Origin: Cardiocondyla obscurior
Taxonomy: Eukaryota > Arthropoda > Insecta > Hymenoptera > Formicidae
DNA: 64,000 nucleotides
Direction of reading: 5' to 3'
Assembly: GCF_019399895.1 (NCBI RefSeq)
Contig: NW_027228792.1
Location: forward strand, 124,001 to 188,000
Under the pieces are notes generated by a model, which did not search any database, had not been told where the DNA came from, and saw only the letters and a program-made list of their open reading frames with translations. Shown here one piece after another: positions 36,301 to 48,300 of this stretch (within the stretch, counting starts at the first letter, position 1; every line of letters begins with the position of its first letter). Both the position numbers and the translations under genes were made by a program.

Positions 36301-39300
36301 AATCAGAGCCTACTGCACCGTCTCTAAAGTGACGGCCGCGGCTCTTGCCGGTTTACCTTTTGTGGATCTAACGGCCCTGGAGTATCGTAAGATCTTCTTG
36401 AGTCTTCTCAAATTCAAGGAGAGGAAAGTAGTGCCTACAATCACTATAAATAATAAAATAAAGTCAAGCTTCGAAAGACTACTTTAGATTAGTGGGAAGG
36501 AAAACTCGCCGCTTCTAATAACTCTGGTCAGCGTATAATTACGGCGATTCTGCCAGTATTTTAGAACTAGGTGACCTGGAAGTGGAGCAATAATCTCACT
36601 TTCTGGATTACACAAATCGTGGCGGATCACGGCTGCTTCGCCGCGTATTTAAAGCGCATCGGCAGGGAGAACTGCAATACCTGTTATCACTGGGAGGAGA
36701 ATCAAGAAGAAAACACGGCTCAGCATATATCAGTAACAAATGCATGGGTGGATAAACGCTAACTCCTTTTTGAATTTATTGGTCCCAATTTGTTCCGTAT
36801 CATACAGGCAGCTATGAACGAGAAAAGAGTTTGGCCGACATTTTCGACCTTATATCATCTCGTGATGCAACGAAAAGAAAAAGCCGAGTGAGAAAAGAAA
36901 AAAGAATCTAACCAAGTAGATGGTGGAAGAAGACCGTGCATGCGCGCTTGCGTTAGGAGATATTCTCCAAATGCAAAGTGCGTCCGCAATTCGCCAATTT
37001 TCTACCGCTTCAACACCAAGCATAAGCTCACCGGTCTTTCCAAGACCGGTGACTAGAGGTGAACCTATGTGCCTCTGCCACCGGGGGACAGGTAAGACTT
37101 GCATCTTCTTCCTCCTGCTCTTTGGGACGCGTAACTCCATCCACTGCGTTCTTTACTTCTCCATGCCACGCAGTCAAAGAGATCGCCCAAATAATGTTAG
37201 CGGGAGCGAATGTACTGTACTACCTTTCCCCCTTATATTACAACGTAATGTTATCATCACAGGAGATGGATAACTCACAGTCATTTAAAATTTATCTACT
37301 TAAGGGCACAAAGGTGAATTAATACGGAGAGGGGGCCGAGATGCTATACCTAGGTACGTCCTTGTCTCTTCAACACAACGCACAGAGAAAAAACGTCAGG
37401 TTTTAGTAAGTATTAGATGTTAACTTGACCCTCACATAACCTTCTTTAAGATATCCGTAAAAACTGGAATTTTTTGACGAAAAAAAAAACTCTGCAAACC
37501 CCCTTAATTTCTTCTGTTTAAAAAAAAACGATATGCCCTTTAGCAATCACTGCTGAACTAAAAAGTATTGTAATACTTGAAATATGTAAATAGTATTACT
37601 ACTGTCTTTACATTTAATTTTCAATAAAAATGCGTAATACAGGGTGTCCCGCCCCATATTGACAAACTCTCAGAGTTAGATAGATCTCGTGGATACAAGT
37701 CAATAAGTCCTATGCCATTTTGTACAATTCTCAACCGTTATTGAGAAAATAATTAAAATGTGTAACGTAAGAGCGACGAGGAAGCTGCGGGCGAGTGAGC
37801 GCGACAGGCGAATGGCTAAGAATGGCGCCGTCGCCTGTCGCGTTCACTCACGCGTAGCTTTCTTGTCGCTTTTGCGCTAGACAAATTAATTTTTTTCTCA
37901 ATAACTATCGAGAATTTTGTAAAAAAGCAAAGGACTTATTGATTTGTATCCACGAGACCTATCTAACTCTGAAAGTTTGTGAATATGTGGCCGGACACCC
38001 TGTATATGAAATGTATATTTTAACGAGATCTACAATTTTTGTCTAAAACATTTTTTAAAATTCTGGTTATTTTGAGAGATATATTTGAAAAATTATTTTA
38101 TAATTTTTTATGGTTATTAACCCATAAAATCAAATTTCTGCCATTTTTAACTATGGAATTCGTAATTAGCACATTAAAATACATAAGTACACAGAGTTGT
38201 AAAACGATTGAAAAGGCGACGTATTCGGAATTATTTTCTAAGTTTTTTTAGTTAAAATACTTTATAGTAAATAAATTTATAAAAAAGTAACTTCAAAAAT
38301 TGTTTTTTCTTCTTTTTTAGCATGTTCATAAAATATTTACCAACAAAAAACTTAAAAATAAAAAAAGTTACAATAATTTATAATTGTGAATATTATAATA
38401 AAATTTAATAACCCCCAAATTAAAATACAAAAAGTTGACGTGCTCCGAATTAGTACAATTAGAGCGCGCAATCTTTTTGTATCTTAATTTGGAATTTATA
38501 AATTTTATTAATATATTTACTGTTTTTGAATTTGGTTTTAAGATGGTAAGGGAAATAGTAGATCAGGTTTATGTGCTTAATCACTAGATTAATAGCAAAA
38601 TAGCAAAAAAAGTGAGAAGAATGGTAGTGACGTTTATATTAAATATGAAAGTAGCCTTTGATTCGGTAAATAAAGAAATGTCAATAAAGACAATGAGGGT
38701 GAGCGGGTGAGAAAGGGACTAATAGTAAGATACGAGGAAATGTTAAATGAACTATGAATAATGTGAGATAAAGGCAAAAAGAAGGGAAAAGGTTCTAAAC
38801 AGGAAAGGGGTAAAGACAGGATGTCCACTGAGATTGAGTTAATTCACACTGCTGATTGCAGATTTAGATGAGGAATTGAAAAAGGAAGAGTGGAGAGGAA
38901 TAAAGACTAATGAAATAAAGATATTCTTGTGGGCGTACGTGGACGATGTGGCAGGTATAGTAGAAAATAAGAGAGAATTAATGGAAATGTTAAGAAATTC
39001 AGATCAATATGTGGATGAGAAAGAATTGAAAGTGAATGTAAAAAAAACAAAAATAATGAGGTGCAAAAAGGGAGAAGAAAAACAGAAAAAAATAACATGG
39101 AAATGAAAAGGAAAAGAGCTAAAAGAAGTAAAAAAATTAAAGTATTCGGGATATGTGATGATGGCATACAAGGATCAGTGAGGGCACGTAAAAGAAGGGA
39201 GGTGGCGGTGACAGTAGCAAACAAGTATGGAGTATAGAAAAGAAGAAATTTGGAAAGGATTGGGCAAAGAGAATAGGGTTGTTTGACAAGTTGATGTGGT

Positions 39301-42300
39301 CGGTGTTAAGTTATGCGGTAGAGATCTGAGGATGAAGAGAGAGGACGAAAGTAAAAAAGAAAGATACTTAAGATGGATAATGGGAGTGAGTAAATGCACA
39401 TCAAGGTATATGGTAAGAGAAGAATTGGAAAAAAAAATTGAGAGAGAGAATAAAAATAAGAGCTTGAAAAAAACGAAAAAAGATTAGAGGAAGGAAAAGG
39501 GAGTAATTGGCTAAGTGTTAAAAAAGATAAAAAAGGGAGCAAAGAAGAATAAAGTAAAGACAAAATGGAAAGAAAAAGAGAAGAATTACTACGAGAATAA
39601 AGGATGAAGTATAAAAAAGATAGAAGATAAAAGAGAAAATAGAAAATAAAGAAGAAATAATATGGTAAAAAAAGATAAAAGGTTGCAAAAAAAAGAAAGG
39701 TGGAAGAAAAGAGAGTCAAGATACAATAAATGGTATGAAAGAGTAAAGAGGGAAAAGATTCTGGATTATTTGAAAAGGGAATGGAAAAAGGAAAGATGAC
39801 AAAAAGTGGTAAGGTATACATCAGGAGAGGAAATAAGGGGAAACAAATACTGGGAGAAGGAAGAAGATAGATGATGTAGGATATGTTGGAGGAAAAGTAA
39901 ACGTGGGAACAGGTATGGGATAAGTGTATAGATTGGGGAAAGAAAAAGGATGAGAAAAAATAGTGGAGGAGATATTAAGGAAAAATCGAAAAAGAGAAAT
40001 ATGGATGAAAAAATTATTTCCGCTGCCAGGACTTTAACGAAAAACACAGATCTACAAATTTTCAACTATTTTATGTTACTGGAATAAAACTAAATGCATT
40101 TTTGAAAATTTGGTCGCTATATCTAAATCTGGTTTTAATTTTTTCTTAACATATCAAGATTTTTAAATATAACTTATTTTTTATTTTAAGCAAAAAACGA
40201 AAAAAATTTAATTTTGTTTCCTAGACATTTTATAACTGATATAGTAAAGGGTATTACGAGAATAAAGGTACTTTTCAAAGCATTCGCGCTCTTAATTTGA
40301 GATCAGTCCGCTCCTGAAAAAATAGCGTCTGCACTACCGGTCGCCGAAACATTGCGCCAAGTTTATACGTTCTCTCAAAATAACATCCTGAGCCTTTTTC
40401 GCTGCCACGGTGTAGCAAGAGTGGAGACTTTTTTGAGGCATTGCTGCCATCGTATAGCGCCCGAATTCTTAATGAGCGAACACCTATAAAGCAACGTGCG
40501 GGAAAACGTGTACAAGTTAAGCGGCTCCGCTATCAAATTAAGAAGACGCTCAAATTAAATCAAGATCCGGTTCCTATTGCATAAAAAGTAGACCACCTCA
40601 TCTCCGACCGCCCATCATACTAGCCAATCCCAATCCAATATTAAATCGACTATCCACATTTCAAGACCATAGACAAGACTGATCCGAGATACGTAAGGTA
40701 CAAAATACAATGGCCCACATTCTGAGCTCACTTTTAGAGGCGCCTTTAGTTAAAGACGCCTCTAAAAGTGGTTTTATAAAAGTAGTCGTATTCTGAGCTC
40801 ACATTTAGAGGCACCTTTAAAAGTGACAGTCACTTTTAGCCTAAATGTGCGCTTTTATCTCGAAAAAGCTATTCTGAACCCACTTTTATAGCACATTTAT
40901 AAACTTTCGCTAAATGTGCCGCTAAATGTGGTCTGTAGCACATTTATCGGCACATTTAGCGAAAATCCAATATGGCGGCACCCATGTAATTTGACAGGTG
41001 GACCCATATCGCGACTTAACTAATTAGTGGCAACGTTAATTAATTAAATTTGTTTTAAAAAACTATATAGGCGAAGTTATTAGGAGTAAACGAAACTCCA
41101 TGTAGTAAAATTAATTGTATTAAAACAATTTTAAAAAATTTCAATTTTAAAAATGCGCGTATGTATAAAAGGTGCCTTCAACCTATCGTGAGTGTCGTAA
41201 GATTAATTTCAATCATCTTAAGTTTGTTCTCAGTCGCTGCACTGCTGAATTGATGCACACTAGTGCAATAAGTTGGAGTAAATCAAATATAATTTGTTTT
41301 ATTCTAACTTACTGCACCAGTTACAGCGTGTAGCAACTAAAAATAAATTTTTTAATTACTTTAAACATGTTAACCATAGATATTATTCACGAAATTAATT
41401 ATGCAATCGAAGTTCGGGAAGTAAATGTAGTTCGTGATCGTGATCCGCGAGATTTTCGGAATAAAATAAACTCGTTCGAAAGAGTGACGGCAAACGTGAC
41501 TTATTTTTTTAAACTTAACATTAAAAATTTTTTTTATGCCAAATAATGTTATATGGCTAATATTCATAGTCCGTCTTTATTTTAAAGATTGTTTTAAGTA
41601 CAGTTTTATTTGGTTTTAAACTAATTACAGAATCGTATCATCGTCTTAAAACATTGTTTAAAATAATTTTAAAATAAGAAGTAACTAAAAATACCAATCT
41701 ATAATGAGATATTAATCCCAGTAAAATTTTAAGACGAGCATACGCATGGTTCCAAAGTTTTAAAGAAGGGAAAGTAATATGTTCTCATAATTCATCACTT
41801 TTCACATTTTTACAGGAATTAAAATCGACCCATTATTTAAAAAATAGAAAAAAAACAAGAATTTTTGCCGTCACTCTTTATAATAAACGGAAAGTTTAAC
41901 AGAAATATTGGTTAATTAAAGAATATGTGCGTTTTTTTGATCGCGTTAAAAAAAAAATAATTAACTGGTACACATAAATGTACTTCTATCTTAAAGACGC
42001 CTCTAAATATGTGCTTAGAATACGGACGACTTTAGCAGCGCGCCTCTAAAGTTGGTCACACATTTAGAGGCGCCTTTATAAAAGCGCCTCTAAAAGTGAG
42101 TTCAGAATGTGGGCCAATATTTTTTCGAACGAGACAATGTAGATAGTGCAACTTAAGTCCAGACCCTGGGTAAAATATTTAATTGTGCTGACCCAAAAAC
42201 GGACACCCGACAGACTGTAACAACGACAATGAAAACGTTTCTTAAGCGAAAATTTTACATTTTAGACTATACGTCATCATACTTCAACTTCTAAACTATG

Positions 42301-45300
42301 TATAACTAAAGTAACTTTAAAAACACTTTTGCTATTAAAATAGACCCCAAGCTTTTCGATAAGCCTATTTAAATCTTGATTGCTTAAGACGTTATTAAGA
42401 TCTAAAATTCTCAACAGTCACCAATTCGGATACGCATGTAAATACAGGGTGATTCAAAACAAGAAGTTGGTCATTGAAAGGACGTTTTCTTGAATAAATT
42501 CTAAGACAATTTTTTTTTTTCAAAAATTTTGTCTGAGTCTTCGTTTATGAGTTATCTAATTAAATAATTATGCTATTCACCGGTCGGAAAAACTTGATAG
42601 GAAGAGACGGCGCGACTCCCAGTAAGACGTGGAACGGTAGAAGGCCCGCGGCAGTAATCAGTTGACTTCCGAATTGATAATTGTGCATCGATTAAATTAT
42701 TTTATTGCCCTGAAAAGAGCAGATTATTTGTTTGTCTTGAAAAGGACAGATTGTTTTTAATTTACAAGAGTTGCTCAAAATGACCTCATTTCTAACGTCT
42801 TTCGGTTTATCTTCAATTATTAAATAAAACGACGATCGTTCAGGACAGGCTCGGACGTGTCTCGACTTGTTCTCTGCCCGTTTAAACAATTAGCGACCTA
42901 CACCCCCCACTGCGTTTCATCCGCGAATTGTGTGCTCGTGTTACGCGGAGATAACGATTCGCGACGCGATTCGCGGATGAGAGGCAGTGGGGAGTGTAGG
43001 CCGCTCGGAAATTTGCATAAACTGATTACTGCCGCGGGCCTTCTACCGTTCCACGTCTTACTGGGAGTCGCGCCGTCTCTTCCTATCAAGTTTATCCGAC
43101 CGGTGAATAGCATAATTATTTAATTAGATAACTCATAAACGAAGACTCAGACAAAATTTTCGAAAAAGAAAAATTGTCTTAGAATTTATTCAAGAAAACG
43201 TCCTTTCAATGACCAACTACTTTGTTTTGAACCCTGTATACACGGTAGGTCTTACTACCTTTATTTAGAGTTAACGCGAGATACTACTGTGTTTCTTGAC
43301 AAGACGACGCGTAATATATGAACTGTGTTTTTATTACCAAAAATCCAACACCTCTGAACACAAATTTCACGTTGTTATTTAACCTAAATAAAAATTATGA
43401 CAAAAATTTTCTGCCAATAAAATTATTTTTTCCGAAACATGTAATAATGCTGAAAATATTTATATAAATATAAAGTAAAAATAAATTTCAACTTTGATCT
43501 TAAGATTCATAATCAGGGTAAATAGTTACATAATCCCACGGAGTGACCTTTAGATCGGATGTAAGCTCTTTTTGGAACTTTAACCAAAAAAAGTGTCACT
43601 CCCCGATTTTAATGAAACTTTACATACTTGTAGAGCAAAAAAATAATCAACACGTATTTTTTTCGCCAGTGATGCGAATTTTAAGATAGAAATCACTCTT
43701 TGGAAATTAGGGATGGTCTCTAAGCATAGACAAAAAACAATCATGTAATATAGAAGTAAAAATGCTTTCAAAGGGTCTTTGATGCAGCAGATTTCGAATC
43801 TCAAAATTACAAAATTAAAATTGGTGGATTTAATACGGCGATTAAACATTTAAAAAATAAAAATTTTTTGGTTTGAGAAATGTCTGCAGTTAGCCTATAA
43901 AAATTATAGTTTTCATGGTTTACCACAAAAAGATTGCAAAGCAATTTAAAACTCTTTTTTTGTACTTATTTAACGGGATGCTCGATTAAAGAGAGACCCC
44001 TCGCTTTTCATTATCTCGGAAATTTATGTATTCTCAATTTTTTAAATTATTAATTTATTAAAAATAAGTTTTACATAAATAACTTTCTGTAAAAAGTGTG
44101 TCATGCATAAAAATTTCTTGCACGCTTCCGACAGCTAGGAGCATAAATTTTTTTGTAACTACATTGTATACGTTGGCAGTGACATACAAATTGAGCACAT
44201 TAAAAGAATTTCATTCAAAACTGTACTGTCATTGGTACTCGTCATACTTGGACTTCGACTTCAGCTGATATCGGATCTTACTGTAAATAAAGCCTTAAAA
44301 ACGACACGTCAAGCAAAAATGCTACAGATAAAAAAAAATAAACAACAGAGTGAACACAGTCGAAGAAGAGAACAATAAACTAGAAGGGAATTTGGAAGAA
44401 ACATTATGCCTTGCAACAGTAAAGGATTCGAGTAGCAGTGAGAAAGTTAGCTTCGATATTAGTGTGCTTAAATTCACTAAAAGTATGCGACTTGTAATTG
44501 ACAATGGAACAAATTTAATATGTGTCTAGTTTAGAAATATACCAGATTATTGTGACAACAAAATTTTTTTTAACCGTAAGGTAATTCTGGGACCGGTTAG
44601 TAAGAAGTTGTCACTAATAAGGTATATTAATTTACTTTTAATCAAAGAAGAAATAAGTATGAAGGCCCGCGTCTATATTTTAAGAGATTTTAACAATAAT
44701 CTACTAGGTAAGCCAAAGATAAAAGATTTCGATCTTATAAAAACAAAAATCAAAGTTTAAAATACAACCAAACGGTAGAGGATTTTGTAAGTAAATTTTC
44801 TAAAGTTTTTAACGGTATAGGCCAATTTCTTTGACCTTTAAAGATTTACTTAAAAAATGATATAATTTCTTTCTTTTAGTCGGTGCCTAGAACAATATCC
44901 ATACCACTATGTGAAAAAAATAAAAGATGAACTCAATCGTTTAAAAAAAAGATAATTATACAATACTATCAGCAAATTTTCCTAAACTGATGTAGTTCAA
45001 TAGTTGTTGTTCCCAAAAAGAATGGATCTAGCGTACGCGTAAAAAAATTAAATTAAAATAGATAACGATATCAATCGTTTCAATAACATAATATTTTACA
45101 TAATTAGATACCTAAATAGGATTCTATCAAATAAAATTTGATTCTAAAAGTAAAAAAAAAAAAACCGTACCTAACCATATTCATTACTCATTTCGTGCGA
45201 TTTATGTTTACTTGTCTGCTATTTGCAGTGCATAAACTGCACCAAACTACTTCTCTTAACGGTTATCAAAACTATTTTATGACTTAAAAAATATAGTTGT

Positions 45301-48300
45301 TCAGGTTAATGATATTTTGATTTACATTAAAGTAAGAGAAACGCGAGAAAATACTAGAAATTGTATTTTTAAACTTGAAAAAATTGGCATAATCTTAAAT
45401 AAAACAGAAGCGTTTTTTTGTGTTTCAGAAATAGAGTTTATAGGTCACATAATTTCACACGCGAGTATTTATTAAAGTCAACCAAAACGTGTATTAACAA
45501 TTGTGAAATACACGCCATTTAGAAAAAACAAGAGTTGTTTCGTGCCGTACCTAAAAATGGTTAAAACACCAGCATTTTTATTCCAAAAAATTCAATATTG
45601 TAGAACCATTAAACTTTCTATTAAAAGATAATGTGGACTTTTTTTGGTCAAATACTCAAATGTGTGCGTATTAAAATATAAAGAAATTAATTACAAAAGC
45701 CCCATCTTTAACTTACTACAATTAAAAACAAAAACTAATATTGTGGATTAAAAGTAGCATCAATACAAAAAGCCTATACAATCCTCGAAATTATTGCCTT
45801 TGCATAAAAAATATTAGATTCAAAGAATGTCACAGAGTAAAAAAAACTCTAACTTTAGTTTTCGCTTGCGAATACTTCAAAGAATACGTATTAGATATAA
45901 ATATAATTCTAGAAACAAACCATAAAACTTTACTTCAAGTTTTTCAAACAAAACCACTACTTTTGTAGACATCAATTTTATACAAGAGCACTTTTGTACA
46001 TAGATCTGTACTGCGAAAGAGATAATAAAGAAATAGAATTGAGACGGACAGTGACGCACTTAAAATAGAGTTGTGCTCCGTGGTGGACGTTGCATTGTCT
46101 GCAGACCACAGTAAATAAATCGCACTTTTTATAAATCAGTATAATTTAACCAATTAAAACAATTTATAAGTGAATTATCTTATTTACCACTTGCCACGCG
46201 TTTATTTTTCAACAGCTTCAATTTAATTAAAAACACTGAACCTGTCCGTACATTTTTTTTAAATTACGCTTGGTTTAATCTCTAGTAAACAGGATTGTTC
46301 TTTTACCAAAACTAAATCACACGCACGCGCTTATTCACGGAAGACTTTTCTTTTATTTTCCAAAAAACTTACTTAAACATGCCACAACGCAGCACGCTTA
46401 CGATGCGTGTCTGCAATTTTAAAAAGTTACTGTTTTTCAAACTTTACTCCTACTTTCTATACCTGCTGCAAGCTTTTTTTTTGGCTGTCCACAAGCAGTA
46501 TTTCTCAAAAAAAAAAAAACTAAACAAAGTTTAACGTAACAATTTAAATTTAAATGGTTTATTTTTGTAAAAAAATATTTAATCTCATTAAAAATAAGTG
46601 CTTTATTTCGCTTACTGGTTACTTTTAAAGAATTAGAGACAATTTTGATCAATAAACAAATATTTCATCAAATATCTAGTTTACTTACAGTACATGCGAT
46701 AATCATTGAGAATGGTATATGAAAGGGTGAACCAAACACTCCGGTAACGCTTGAAACTTTATTTGGCTGGATATTATTTGACACGACAGGTAGTGGTACG
46801 CCGTCACTCACCGCTGTTGTTCACTAACTTTCAAGCAAAAGCAACTTGACCACTATGATATCAAGTTTTCAATGACAGGAGAAAATGTCTCAAAAACTGA
46901 TTTTTTTCTCTGAAGAAAATCGCAAATGCGAGGATTATTTCATACATTTAACTCAACAGTTGAGCATATGTCAATTCTGAAAGTCGTGAGCCCACTTTTT
47001 ATTTGCCGCACCATGGGGTGCTCAAAATAATCGGAAAAAATTAAAAAATACACGTTGTTTTTAATGGCGCGGCTCAATTTAAAACTTCGAAATCGTTAAA
47101 TGATATGCTACTAAACATCTCAAATTCATTGTCTTCACTCACGCATATTTTATAAAATTGGTGTAGGATTCTCATTGCTATAATTACCGATATAAAGAAA
47201 ATGTATCAACAAATATTAATTCACAAAAAAACAAAGATTATTAGCGAATACTCTGGCGCGAAAACCCGAATGACGCAATTTGAGATTACAGACTTAATAT
47301 GGTTATGTATGAACTCATGTCTATACCGTATTTAGCCATTAGTGTGCTCACCAACGATAAACAACACCGCTTTCCATTGAAAGTCACAATTCTACTTTGC
47401 CACGTAATCCATGTAAACGACAACTTAATAAAAGCTGACACGACGTTAGCTGGTCAAGAAATGTTCAAGCAAATAATTTAGATTTGCATGGCGATAAGTT
47501 TTCTCCGAAAAAAAGCAGCCAACAATGACAGGTTTTTTGACGTTGTTTCAATATACCATTAAGAAAATCTAATGGAATAACAAACCAAAAGACATTTTAT
47601 TCTAGACCTGCGATGGCATACGAGCGAGAATGCATTTTATTTCCATAAAAATGCATGGTCGAACGCAACTTTGACGAAAAGATATATGCTATCAAAGACC
47701 ACGTGTCTATTCAATCCTCTAGGCTCGCATCAGTCATAGTAAAAGTAAAAACTCTTATTCAATCGTTACGAATAAAGAAAAACTACTAGCCACTCACTAT
47801 TGAACCGGTTAAAATATAGCAACAGTTTTGTTCTAAACTCCAGTGATTAGAGAAAATAAGAATTTCATGGTAATTAAAAACAGTAAATTCAAGCGCTACA
47901 ATTGAGCTGTATGAATTTACAAAAATGTCTGAACGAGCGTCCGTAGCAATCGTTTATATTAAAGTATTGGTCGCTAAGAACAACGTTGAATAACAAATCA
48001 CTTTGTTGCAAGCCAAAACACAGGCGACAACGATGAAAACTTTATATTACCAAGACTTGAGTTGTTTGTAGTCTACACTTAGTTCAATTGGTGGAACATA
48101 TTTAATTCACCTCGAACATAAAACCTGACACTATTCATTTTTGATTAGGCTTTGCTACAGTCGTAGGATGGATAGAAGAGTATCCTTTGAAGTAGATCAC
48201 TTTTATGGCCAATCAAATAGCTAAACTACAACGAACACTCTTAAATGCGTCATGGCATCATTTGCCTAGGGAAGACAATTTGGTCAACTGCGCATTACAA

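Larger units (their letters stand above)
35863..37491 (+). mobile_element. R1-like copy 4, 5' truncated, oldest of the stack
   Basis: It starts in the middle of the RT domain and ends with a 3' UTR and A-run at 37480-37488. The ORF2 remnant continues past the stop at 36485. Substitutions are more numerous than in copies 1-3. Confidence 0.8.

Noticed and set aside
39306..40065. Long minus-strand open frames (Ser/Phe/Leu-rich, over 170 codons)
   Set aside because: They are the antisense of a purine-rich retroelement remnant that encodes RT motifs on the plus strand; the composition alone explains the lack of stops.
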